DNA from: Aphanomyces cochlioides
Lineage: Eukaryota; Oomycota; Saprolegniomycetes; Saprolegniales; Verrucalvaceae
Assembly (NCBI GenBank): GCA_019828595.1
Contig: JAHQRK010000035.1
Coordinates: 186,001 to 250,000, forward strand
DNA length: 64,000 nt
Direction of reading: 5' to 3'
The position numbers and the translations under genes are program-made. The number at the start of each line of letters is the position of its first letter. The stretch's first letter is position 1. Shown here in pieces: positions 54,027-64,000 of the stretch. The notes under the pieces were generated by a model, which had not been told where the DNA came from, made no database searches, and saw nothing but the letters and a program-made list of their open reading frames with translations.

Positions 54027-54809
54027 ATGAAGAGTTACTTCAACTTCACGCCGTTCACACTCGTGGACAAGAAGGTTCTGATGGAGGGTGAGCCTACGGA
54101 CTCGTACAAATCCGTGATCCAGCTCACGTTTTCCCTCGGCTCGCCGGATGCCACGCTTGGCTTTGGTCAACCCGACTTGCACTTGTTCATCCGTCAACCC
54201 AACTCAAAGTACATGGCCAAATGGTACTCCATCGTGAGCCGTCCAGACGAACGTGGCGTGTTCCGCGTCGTGATCAAAGTCTACCGCGGTGGGCTCATGT
54301 CGGAATACCTCGACGGTCTCGCCATCAACGACTCGATCTATGCCAGCAAGTCGTTCGCCACGACCATGGTGCCTTCCACGCAAGTTGGATTGATTGCCTT
54401 CGGCATTGGAATCGCGGAAATGCCCGTCACGGCCGAGACGTTGCTTGCAAAAGGCAGCGATGTAACTTTGATCCATTGCATTCGTTTCGAGCGTGAAAAA
54501 CTCTTCACAGCTGACATCGCCACCTTGCAGCATGAGTACCCGACACAATTCAAAGTTTTGTATGTGGTTTCAAAGCCAAAATACGACAGCAAGCAAGAAG
54601 GCATGATCCCTGGTCGATTCAACGACGCCGTGGTGGAGACTGCATTTGGACAATGGGACAAAACGCAAGCGCGGTTCTTGGCAATTGGAACTGATACGAT
54701 GAACAAAGCAGCGTACAAATTACTCTCCCGGCATGGATTCCACTTGCGTCTCATCGAAATGCCATCGCGTTTGTATGTACTCTGGCAAGCTTTCTTCGGT
54801 TCCGACTAG
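54027..54809 (+). CDS. Flavin/NAD(P)H reductase-like protein, copy 2
   Basis: 260 residues from the ATG at 54027 (MKSYFNFTPFTLVDKKVLME). Closely similar to copy 1 over the whole length: AKWYSIVSRP at the flavin site, GGLMSEYLDGLAINDSI, GLIAFGIGIAEMPVTAETLL and AIGTDTMNKAAYKLLSRHGF. It keeps the family's order of flavin domain then nucleotide domain and also lacks CGP. It has a different, more hydrophobic C-terminus (RLYVLWQAFFGSD). It arose by tandem duplication; both frames are intact. Confidence 0.65.
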   Translation: MKSYFNFTPFTLVDKKVLMEGEPTDSYKSVIQLTFSLGSPDATLGFGQPDLHLFIRQPNSKYMAKWYSIVSRPDERGVFRVVIKVYRGGLMSEYLDGLAINDSIYASKSFATTMVPSTQVGLIAFGIGIAEMPVTAETLLAKGSDVTLIHCIRFEREKLFTADIATLQHEYPTQFKVLYVVSKPKYDSKQEGMIPGRFNDAVVETAFGQWDKTQARFLAIGTDTMNKAAYKLLSRHGFHLRLIEMPSRLYVLWQAFFGSD

Positions 54810-55265
54810 TCGATACACAACTTTCAATTGTGTTATTCGATCGTGCGTTGTTCAGATGACCTTGCCGTCTGTCGGAGTCAACCAAGGGGATCTTTACAGT
54901 ACAGTTGACAAATATTGTAAAAAAAGGAAGTCCTGGAGATAAGGTTGGCTTGACCGCCTTTGACCTATATAGCACAGAGACGCAGCATTGTCTGAGCCTT
55001 GCTACGAAATACTTGTATCGATCCATTCTGTGCGCTGCGAGTGTTAAAAGCTTGACTCGCCATGAATGGGTTTAATAACCCCTGCACCCCGTCAACCACA
55101 GGGGTTAAGAGTATTCTATTCATAACCCCTGCACCCCAAATATTTGAGTTTCGAGATGGCGTCAAATCCAGAATGAGCTCCCCGACGGTCCGCCACAGCA
55201 TGGCGCGCTCGTCACGCGTCAAGACGAGTGTATGCTGTAGCGTCGTCGCTAAGACGCTGCTTTAG
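54810..55265. other. Intergenic with two ATAACCCCTGCACCCC repeats
   Basis: The 16-base word ATAACCCCTGCACCCC occurs near 55075 and 55121, with an inverted AGGGGTTA between (about 55100). It continues the C-rich repeat theme of 52668-53750. No gene is seen. Confidence 0.5.
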
Positions 55266-56079
55266 TTGATTCTTGCTTGTCGTGTCGACTTGGAGCGGCA
55301 ACAACGGCTGGAGGATCATGGAGTCCATGATATCGAAGGCGAATCTCAACGTGGATCAGCAGTGACCATGGTGGTCTCGAGAGAAGACGAAGAGGCTGTC
55401 CGTGAGATTGCAAGCGAGATCCCGCAGTGGAAAGGCCGTATTTACAATCCAGAGAACGTAGTGGTGGTGGACATCATCGTCGTCTCGGCCAACAAGATCC
55501 TCGTCGCGGAATTCGACGGTGTCAAAGTGCTCGCCATGTTTCTGATGGAGAATCTCTTCAGCATGGTCTTTGACCTCCAAGAACAAAAGTGCGTCAATGA
55601 CATGGTAAGCCAGTATCGCGGCGACCTCGGCTTGAATCCAAGAGTGCTCTACGTCGGCGACTCGTGCCGCGTGGACAAATTCGTCGACTTCTAGACGCTC
55701 AAGCAAGCGGACTATGCCGATCCCAGCACGATGGACCAGCTCGCGACGCAGCTCGCGCGACTCCACAACGACAAAGAGCTCAAACAAAAGTACACGACCA
55801 CAAGGGAAGCGTGTACACGATCGCCTAACGTCTCCGTGGCATGCAGAGCATCTTGAAGCGCATCTTTGCGCTGCGGACAGCCAACATCGACACGTTAGGG
55901 TCACCGGACTGGCCCGCCGCGTCACGCTGCAATGGAGATCCTCGCCGAGGACACGTTCTTTCGGCGCGTCCTCGATCGTTGTTTTGTCGTGGCGGATCCA
56001 GCGCTCCTCGTGTTCTCCCACGACAACCTGGCGCAACATGATGGCTGGCATCGTTCTTTCGTTATATCAATTTATATAA
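55266..56079 (+). pseudogene. Broken copy of the choline-kinase-like gene
   Basis: The frame from about 55370 matches the kinase at 28733-29791 closely (MVVSREDEEAVREIASEIPQ; VSANKILVAEFDGVKVL) to a TAG at 55692, where the intact gene codes Cys-Arg. Homology continues after that stop and through further frame changes (TLKQADYADPSTMDQLATQL; then MEILAEDTFFRRVLDRCFVV) to VFSHDNLAQHDGW near 56040, where it ends inside the catalytic Brenner motif. Catalytic and metal sites are lost. It lies in opposite orientation to its partner and, like it, just upstream of an NRPS. Confidence 0.9.
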
Positions 56080-56388
56080 GAATATTGATTCTCCTCATTT
56101 ATCATTTCATAAAGGTATTTGAGATCTTACGACTTAAATAAAGATATTGAATCTCCTAATGTATTATTTTATAAAGTAAATTGAGTTCTGTCGATAGCGT
56201 CACTGGACCCACAACAACCATTTAGTGAATGGGCCTCTGAACCCTGAATACCAGCACTCAAATGTTCTCAACAAGTGTCAACTCTCGACAAATGCTCACC
56301 CCCCCACTCCAGTCGCGCTCTCTTCCCTTTGAGCGCATTTCCTCTAGAACATTATACTTTAAATATTTATTTATTCATCTATTGCATT

Positions 56389-56455
56389 TTTCACGATTTG
56401 TTCGAAAAGGAAAAAAACTACTTTTGTCATTTAAAAAGTATATTTATTTTATCCG
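56389..56455 (+). repeat. Left arm of an inverted repeat pair
   Basis: TTTTTCACGATTTGTTCGAA followed by an AAGGAAAAAAAC run and further partial similarity up to TATCCGGAT. The inverted partner is 56812-56890. Confidence 0.65.
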
Positions 56456-56504
56456 GATGATTGAATGGATATATGCACCATAAATTAGAATACCTGGTAT
56501 CAGG

Positions 56505-56747
56505 ATGTCTCGTCCAAGTGGATTGTGGAATGAGCGACTACTTCAGCAGTTCGTCATGGACCTCGACACAGAAGTGAAGACCCCATCTCAAATTGTGAGA
56601 TTCATGCCAAAGACTCTGCGCTGCAGCAACGTTTATCGTTGGCTGCACATGATCTCGTCTGCACGAGTGGTCTGTATCTTCATGTTTGATTCATATCTCT
56701 TTCCTCTATGTGGCATGAAGGTTGGTGTCTCTGATGTGCTCGTGTAA
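56505..56747 (+). CDS. Unknown ORF between inverted repeats (80 residues)
   Basis: Starts ATG at 56505 (MSRPSGLWNERLLQQFVMDL). No domain is recognised, and it may continue through an intron near 56670. It lies between inverted copies of a sequence containing ATCCGG. Confidence 0.3.
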   Translation: MSRPSGLWNERLLQQFVMDLDTEVKTPSQIVRFMPKTLRCSNVYRWLHMISSARVVCIFMFDSYLFPLCGMKVGVSDVLV

Positions 56748-56811
56748 ATGTTGAAGACGATGGTGCCGCCATTCATCTCTCTGGTTGGTATTTCAATCCG
56801 CTGTAATAACC

Positions 56812-56890
56812 GGATCCGGATAGACTCAAATAGAAAGAATTTCAAAAAGGAGTTTTTTCCTTTTCGCACAAATCGTGAAAACGTCAATAG
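56812..56890 (-). repeat. Right arm of the inverted repeat pair
   Basis: The reverse complement reads TTTTCACGATTTGTGCGAAA followed by AGGAAAAAAC, matching 56389-56424 with one mismatch in the core, then a weaker match ending at TATCCGGATCCGG. Confidence 0.65.
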
Positions 56891-56939
56891 TATATTGAAT
56901 ATTGCAGGAAAATGCTGAGGCATTCATTTCACCTGGGGC

Positions 56940-57234
56940 TTGAATGATGGAAGGGTGATAGACGGATGATAGGTGGGTGATCGCAACGTGACGCCAGGAG
57001 CACAGCATTTCCCACCGAGCTTGTTGTGATTGCAACACCAACCAGGACGACTGTTTCAAACAATACTGGTGGATTGCAAGCCGTTGAGAGTGCGAGCTAT
57101 CACAGAACGACAGGACGTAGTGATGAGGTCGGTGAGATATTGACAACGGCGACTGCAGCATCATCCAGTGTTGAAGTCACATGTAGCCAACGCAAGAACG
57201 AACGTCATTTGCATTTTCTCAAGCTACTACCGAA
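56940..57234 (+). promoter_or_regulatory. NRPS upstream region, homologous to 25305-25471
   Basis: Shares blocks with the region before the left NRPS. An open frame at 57026-57238 (VVIATPTRTTVSNN and onward) could be an upstream exon, but it is one base out of frame with the NRPS and no clear splice pair joins them. Confidence 0.5.
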
Positions 57235-60200
57235 GTGAACAAGTCCGTCAAGAATGCAAGACTTAAAGGAGAGGGAAGGTACATTCAAGCGGACGGCGTT
57301 AATCTCAAGACTGGAGACGGGATGAAAACGCAAGCGTACTTGGAAGCAGTACTTCGTGGAGTTACGCCGTCTCTCGTTGCGTCGAACGGTAACAAAATCC
57401 TTGCAGATGACAAGTTGAGTCCATCGATGCAGTTTGAATCACATGTGGATACGCTTTCTCTCGCTGCCAAGCGCGCTGGAGTCACATTAGACACTTTGAC
57501 GAAGTTTGCCTGGGTTGCAACATTGCGAAAGTTCTTGCGCCAAAATGATATTATTGTGGGTCAGGTGCTGTTGAATCGAAAGCTTTCTGTGAATGGAAGT
57601 GAAAGGTTCGTGCAAATAGATGCGTGCCAAACGATCTCATTTTTGTTTAGCCTCTCTAGGGAAACATTAAGCGTGACACCGTGCCGAATTCAAATGGATG
57701 ATTCAAAACCTGTTATAGCACTCCTTGAAACTATTCAGCTGGATGCCATACAGCCTTCTTATGCGAGTCATGTCGAACTGAAGAAATGGAGCGGAGTCCA
57801 AGGAGAGCTGTTCGACACGTTATATGCGTTTCAACAACAGGTTGATGCCCCTCAAACCGAAGTCGAAGCATACGTTCCTCAAGTTGAAGACGCCCGTGGT
57901 TCAACGTCGTACGCTCTTGAGGTGGGAGTCTCCGTTGCTGACAATACCATGCTCGTGAATGCTTCACGTGATGTCTCTCGGCTGTCATTGACACAACTGC
58001 GTCTGATACTGGACGAGTTCCAATTCTCGCTCGGTCAAGTGTGCGACGCGGTATTTTCGAATGGTATTGTAGGAGATCTATGGGGGTTATCCCCCAGTCA
58101 GCATCAAATGCTCCGTGAATCCTGCTTTGGACCTCAAGTTCCATTGGCGCATGAACTCCTACATCAAGCCTTTGAATGCAGAGCCGTGATCAAGCCTGAC
58201 TTGATCGCTGTCGAATACGAAGGCCAGCGTCTTACATATGGTGACTTGAACGAGCAAGCGAATACGTTGGCGCATCACTTGGTATCGCTTGGTGTTGGTG
58301 TTGGAAGTCGCGTGGCAGTGGTCATGGAACGATGTTTGGAATTCCCGATTGGATTGTTGGCCGTCTTGAAAGCTGGTGGATCCATGATGCCACTGGACGC
58401 AACGTTTCCATCGAACCGATTGTTGTTTATGTTGGGAGACGCACGTGCTATTGTAGTGGTGTCGACAGAAGACTATCGTGCTCATATCGAGGCGTTGGAC
58501 TTGGCGATCCCTGTGGTGTATATTCGTTCGACGGATCTGGCTGCGTCTCCAACTCAATTGGATGTAGTCAATACGGCAACAAGAAATGACGAAGCTTACG
58601 TGGTGTATACGTCTGGATCGACGGGACGACCAAAAGGAGTACCCGTTTTACACGTGGGAGCGGTGAATACTTTTCTCAATTCAAACTCTGAATTATTTGC
58701 TGAGGGAATGCGTTGTGCTCAAATGATGGCGATTTCATTTGATGGTTGCCAGTTCGAAGTTTGGAGTGCTCTCACCCATGGTGCAACACTAATCTTGCGT
58801 GGGTCGGATCTACTCGAGACTTTGGCGAATGTCAATAGTATTGTTTGTACCCCGACAGCGTTGAGTCTCTTGGGCGACCCTCACTTGTACCCAAGTTTAA
58901 AATATGTTGCGGTGGCTGGTGAAGCTCTATCATACCCACTGAAAAACTTGTGGGCATCCCACGTTCATCTTATCAACAAATATGGTCCATCGGAATGCGC
59001 CATTGAAACCCACGAATGCCTTCTAGGAACGAACGATTCCATATCTATAGGGCCAGTGATTCCAAATGTCAACTGTTATGTCCTCGATGACAACATGCGT
59101 CAAGTGCCAGTGGGTGTTGTGGGAGAAATCTACTTGGGTGGTATTTGTGTATCTCCTGGATATATCAACTTGCCCGAGCAGACCGCTGAACGATTCCTGG
59201 ACGATCCATTTGTACCTGGTGGTGGTCGGATGTTTCGAACGGGAGACTATGGCCGATTGCTTCCAAATGGTCGTTTTGAAATGCATGGACGAAAGGACAG
59301 CCAGGTGAAATTGAAAGGCTACCGAATTGAACTGGAAGAGGTCGGCGAGGCCATGATGCGTCATCCACACGTGACGGCGGCAGCGGCTGTGGTGAAAGAC
59401 AAGACACACCTGGTGGGTTATTTTACGCCTCCGTCCGTGGATGTGGAAGAATTGCGTGCACTGGTGGCGTCGTATGTACCTGTGTACATGGTCCCTGCTG
59501 TGTGGGTGCCGCTTGAGTCGATGCCTCAAAATGTGAATGGGAAGACGGACCGACTGGCACTGGAGGCCATGGATGTTGTGGTCGTAGCCGATGCGTTGGA
59601 GACTGAAGAGGAAGTGAAAATGGCAGAAGTGTGGTCGAGTGTGCTGGGCATTGAATTAAGCTTGATTGGTCGCAATACATCGTTCTTTGCTCTGGGGGGT
59701 GATTCTCTATCTGTGATCAAGGTTGTGGCTGCATGTCGAAAGCTTGGACTCGTGATGTCGGCAACCCAATTCTTGAAAGATCCTGTACTGAGTCGAGTTG
59801 CTGCAATGTTTGGAAGTGAAGTTGTTATGGATTGGCCAGCCGTGGTGTTGCCCGAAGCAATTGTCAACGAAATTGCAGATGTGTGGACCGAATCGTTGGA
59901 TTTGCAAGAATATGTGGTCTATCCCGTCACTCCATTACAAGCTGGCATGTTGTTTTCAACGTTGTCAAAACGATCGGCTTATGTAATGCAGTATTCATTG
60001 TTGCTCGGAGATGATTTAACAGCAGAGATGGCATCTGAAGGATACCGCCGTGTCGCCAGACAACACGAAATCCTTCGCACGACGTTTGTTTCTTTGACGT
60101 CAGGTCTCGTTCAGATCATTCGAAGCGATATCGCTGAACCATCAGTCGAGCATGTGAGTGTGCATCACTTGGAAGACTTTTTCAAGACAGATTATGCTCG

Positions 60201-63200
60201 TGGGTTTGCACTCGGCGATCGGAGTTTTGTTCGATTTACAATTGTGTCAGCTGGAAGTGAAGAATATGCTGTGCTCACCATTCATCATGCATTATATGAC
60301 GGTTGGTCATTTTCATTGCTTGTGGACGATCTCTTGGATGCCTTTCATGGAAGACCGATATCCTCTCGCCCAAGTTTCCGTGGCTTTGTAGACTATATTC
60401 AAGCACAAGATGCAAACAAGACTCAAGTCTACTGGGAATCTGAGCTACGTGATGTTGTTTCCTCTATCATCGCACCGGGCAGCAAAATGTTTACAGAAGA
60501 AGATTTTTCCTCTATCATTGCACCGGGCAGCAAAATGTTTGCAGAAGAAGATTCGCGTCCATCGGTTCTTGTTGAATTTCCAGGCGAGGAAATTTCTCTC
60601 GCTGCGAAACATGCACAAGTCACATTTGCCACCTTAACCAAGTTTGCTTGGGCTGCAACAATACGAAAATTTTTGCGTCAACAAGATACAGTTATGGGAG
60701 AAGTGGTATCAAATCGAAATCTTCCTGTTGATGGGATTGAAAGGTACGCGCGATTCAAATGATGATATGTTTCTACATGTTTGTTTTCTAGAATGTTGGG
60801 CGCCACGCTGAGCACAATACCACGCCGAATCATTTTTGATGACGAGAAATCTGTACTATCACAACTCCAAGCCGTCCACACAAACCATACAGCTTCTCAA
60901 GTCTTTGCACATGCAAATTTGGTTGACGTGAAGAAATGGAGTGGAGTCCAAGGAGAGCTGTTTGACACATTATATGTGTTTCAGCAGTCCGATGTCTCTC
61001 AAATGGCGGACAAAGCATACGTTTCTCATATTGAAGAGGCCCGCGCTTCAACAACTTACGCTCTTGAAATGGAGGTCTCCGTTGCTGACAATACCATGCT
61101 CGTGAATGCTTCACGTGATGTCTCTCGGCTGTCATTGACACAACTGCGTCTGATACTGGACGAGTTCCAATTCTCGCTCGGTCAAGTGTGCGACGCGGTA
61201 TTTTCGGATGGTATTGTAGGAGATCTATGGGGGTTATCCCCCAGTCAGCATCAAATGCTCCGTGAATCCTGCTTTGGACCTCAAGTTCCATTGGCGCATG
61301 AACTCCTACATCAAGCCTTTGAATGCAGAGCCGTGACCAAGCCTGACTTGATCGCTGTCGAATACGAAGGCCAGCGTCTTACATATGGTGACTTGAACGA
61401 GCAAGCGAATACGTTGGCGCATCACTTGGTATCGCTTGGTGTTGGTGTTGGAAGTCGCGTGGCAGTGGTCATGGAACGATGTTTGGAATTCCCGATTGGA
61501 TTGTTGGCCGTCTTGAAAGCTGGTGGATCCATGATGCCACTGGACGCAACGTTTCCATCGAACCGATTGTTGTTTATGTTGGGAGACGCACGTGCTATTG
61601 TAGTGGTGTCGACAGAAGACTATCGTGCTCATATCGAGGCGTTGGACTTGGCGATCCCTGTGGTGTATATTCGTTCGACGGATCTGGCTGCGTCTCCAAC
61701 TCAATTGGATGTAGTCAATACGGCAACAAGAAATGACGAAGCTTACGTGGTGTATACGTCTGGATCGACGGGACGACCAAAAGGAGTACCCGTTTTACAC
61801 GTGGGAGCGGTGAATACTTTTCTCAATTCAAACTCTGAATTATTTGCTGAGGGAATGCGTTGTGCTCAAATGATGGCGATTTCATTTGATGGTTGCCAGT
61901 TCGAAGTTTGGAGTGCTCTCACCCATGGTGCAACACTAATCTTGCGTGGGTCGGATCTACTCGAGACTTTGGCGAATGTCAATAGTATTGTTTGTACCCC
62001 GACAGCGTTGAGTCTCTTGGGCGACCCTCACTTGTACCCAAGTTTAAAATATGTTGCGGTGGCTGGTGAAGCTCTATCATACCCACTGAAAAACTTGTGG
62101 GCATCCCACGTTCATCTTATCAACAAATATGGTCCATCGGAATGCGCCATTGAAACCCACGAATGCCTTCTAGGAACGAACGATTCCATATCTATAGGGC
62201 CAGTGATTCCAAATGTCAACTGTTATGTCCTCGATGACAACATGCGTCAAGTGCCAGTGGGTGTTGTGGGAGAAATCTACTTGGGTGGTATTTGTGTATC
62301 TCCTGGATATATCAACTTGCCCGAGCAGACCGCTGAACGATTCCTGGACGATCCATTTGTACCTGGTGGTGGTCGGATGTTTCGAACGGGAGACTATGGC
62401 CGATTGCTTCCAAATGGTCGTTTTGAAATGCATGGACGAAAGGACAGCCAGGTGAAATTGAAAGGCTACCGAATTGAACTGGAAGAGGTCGGCGAGGCCA
62501 TGATGCGTCATCCACACGTGACGGCGGCAGCGGCTGTGGTGAAAGACAAGACACACCTGGTGGGTTATTTTACGCCTCTGTCCGTGGATGTGGAAGAATT
62601 GCGTGCACTGGTGGCGTCGTATGTGCCTGTGTACATGGTCCCTGCTGTGTGGGTGCCGCTTGAGTCGATGCCTCAAAATGTGAATGGGAAGACGGACCGA
62701 CTGGCACTGGAGGCCATGGATGTTGTGGTCGTAGCCGATGCGTTGGAGACTGAAGAGGAAGTGAAAATGGCAGAAGTGTGGTCGAGTGTGCTGGGCATTG
62801 AATTAAGCTTGATTGGTCGCAATACATCGTTCTTTGCTCTGGGGGGTGATTCTCTATCTGTGATCAAGGTTGTGGCTGCATGTCGAAAGCTTGGACTCGT
62901 GATGTCGGCAACCCAATTCTTGAAAGATCCTGTACTGAGTCGAGTTGCTGCAATGTTTGGAAGTGAAGTTGTTATGGATTGGCCAGCCGTGGTGTTGCCC
63001 GAAGCAATTGTCAATGAAATTGCAGATGTGTGGACCGAATCGTTGGATTTGCAAGAATATGTGGTCTATCCCGTCACTCCATTACAAGCTGGCATGTTGT
63101 TTTCAACGTTGTCAAAACGATCGGCTTATGTAATGCAGTATTCATTGTTGCTCGGAGATGATTTAACAGCAGAGATGGCATCTGAAGGATACCGCCGTGT

Positions 63201-64000
63201 CGCCAGACAACACGAAATCCTTCGCACGACGTTTGTTTCTTTGACGTCAGGTCTCGTTCAGATCATTCGAAGCGATATCGCTGAACCATCAGTCGAGCAT
63301 GTGAGTGTGCATCACTTGGAAGACTTTTTCAAGACAGATTATGCTCGTGGGTTTGCACTCGGCGATCGGAGTTTTGTTCGATTTACAATTGTGTCAGCTG
63401 GAAGTGAAGAATATGCTGTGCTCACCATTCATCATGCATTATATGACGGTTGGTCATTTTCATTGCTTGTGGACGATCTCTTGGATGCCTTTCATGGAAG
63501 ACCGATATCCTCTCGCCCAAGTTTCCGTGGCTTTGTAGACTATATTCAAGCACAAGATGCAAACAAGACTCAAGCCAACTGGAAGTCTACGCTTGATAAA
63601 ATTGTTCCAACTAAAATCGGCTCGATTGGCAGCAAAATCATCGATGATGATCAAGGTTTGGAATCGCTTGAATTCGCTTTACCCATTAAGTCTGTCTCGT
63701 TGGCTGCAAAACGCGCGAGAGTTACACTTGCGATTTTGACTAAATTTGCTTGGGCTATGACACTGGCCAAACATTTGCGTCAAAGAGATATTGTACTAAT
63801 CGAGATTGTATCGAATCGAAATGCTCCTGTAAAAGGAATTGAAAGGTAAGGAATGATGATATCATTCATCACTAAATACCAGAATGCTTGGCGCTGCACT
63901 AAGCATGATACCGTGCCGAATCATTATTGACGATACAGTACCTGTGTCATCTCTTCTTCATAAAGTCCAAGCAGACCACATTGCCTCACTAGCATATTCA
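57235..64000 (+). CDS. Multimodular non-ribosomal peptide synthetase, right copy (3' end outside window)
   Basis: Exons separated by short introns at 57606-57659 (in frame), 60744-60791 and 63846-63882, each directly after a conserved ER dipeptide. Order: condensation C-lobe; adenylation 1 (58149-59560), carrier 1 (FFALGGDSLS, about 59698), condensation (HHALYDGWS, about 60283); adenylation 2 (61296-62710), carrier 2 (about 62845), condensation (about 63430); then the start of the next C-lobe. Adenylation motifs: YTSGSTGRPKG, NKYGPSECAIETHE, FRTGDYGRLLPNGRFEMHGR, NVNGKTDRLAL. The A4 segment SFDGCQFEVWSAL puts D, G and F at the first three specificity positions. Cytosolic megaenzyme making a peptide of unknown structure. 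No ATG-begun start is certain: the frame opens with GTG, and the first in-frame ATG is 57322. All frames seen are intact. Confidence 0.9.
57931..63570 (+). repeat. Tandem 3,147-bp NRPS module repeat (two near-identical copies)
   Basis: 57931-60427 aligns with 61078-63574 at a constant offset of 3,147 bp without indels. By eye I found about five substitutions (for example near 58057, 58191, 59433, 59475 and 59869). Identity stops abruptly on both sides, in the C-domain regions before 57931 and after 60427. Confidence 0.9.
60449..60552 (+). repeat. Short in-frame tandem duplication in the NRPS condensation linker
   Basis: The block coding SSIIAPGSKMF(T/A)EED occurs twice in a row (about 60461-60506 and 60509-60554). 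It is absent from the next module at the same place, where the linker reads VPTKIGSIGSKII. Confidence 0.8.

Overview
The window looks like nuclear DNA of an oomycete, probably of the Saprolegnia/Aphanomyces side of the group. The reasons are a Crinkler-type effector remnant, many short GT-AG introns (about 35-55 nt), compact housekeeping genes with short or divergent promoters, and a mixed load of eukaryotic transposons: Helitron, Ty3, Mutator-like, pogo, Tc1, a two-gene IS630/Tc1-like element, a Merlin fragment and PIF-type MITEs. The lineage is inferred from content; no species is recognised.

Layout. 1-5412 is a Helitron with a decayed Rep part and an open PIF1-type helicase. 6504-7262 is a 5'-truncated nuclease-like gene that starts in an 82-bp perfect palindrome. 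7720-10191 is a TA-flanked IS630/Tc1-like element with two convergent genes. 10967-11241 is a 55-bp tandem repeat. 11260-16057 is a minus-strand Ty3/gypsy chromovirus-like element. 16090-17850 holds ankyrin/kinase and Crinkler remnants. 18560-25304 is a minus-strand non-ribosomal peptide synthetase (NRPS) pseudogene, split at 22256-25188 by a Mutator-like element (MULE) that carries its own SET-domain/zinc-finger gene. 25472-27811 is a pogo-like element with a tRNA-like sequence inside. 28733-35105 holds a choline-kinase-like gene, a small secreted protein, an intron-rich unknown gene, a HAT-repeat protein and WRNIP1. 35970-37526 is a complete-looking Tc1 element. 38724-41557 is a threefold tandem repeat of about 945 bp, each copy with a PIF-type MITE.

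42120-51700 is the conserved housekeeping island: LLPH-like protein, PI-PLC X-domain protein, DIMT1 rRNA dimethylase, mitochondrial-type half ABC transporter, neutral-sphingomyelinase-like enzyme, MIS12 and mitochondrial-type ribosomal protein L11. 51964-54809 holds a small basic protein with a UAP56-binding-like tail and a tandem pair of flavin-reductase-like genes among telomere-like repeats. 55266-56079 is a broken copy of the choline kinase gene. 57235-64000 is a second, plus-strand NRPS that runs off the window.

The main structural theme is a large inverted duplication. The choline kinase plus NRPS unit occurs on the minus strand at left (29.8 to 18.6 kb) and on the plus strand at right (55.3 to 64 kb), with about 25 kb between the arms. 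The two arms decayed in opposite ways: the left arm keeps the kinase but its NRPS is broken, and the right arm keeps the NRPS but its kinase is broken. The three adenylation domains visible across both arms are almost identical while the neighbouring condensation regions have diverged, which suggests recent amplification or gene conversion and a synthetase that loads the same monomer repeatedly.
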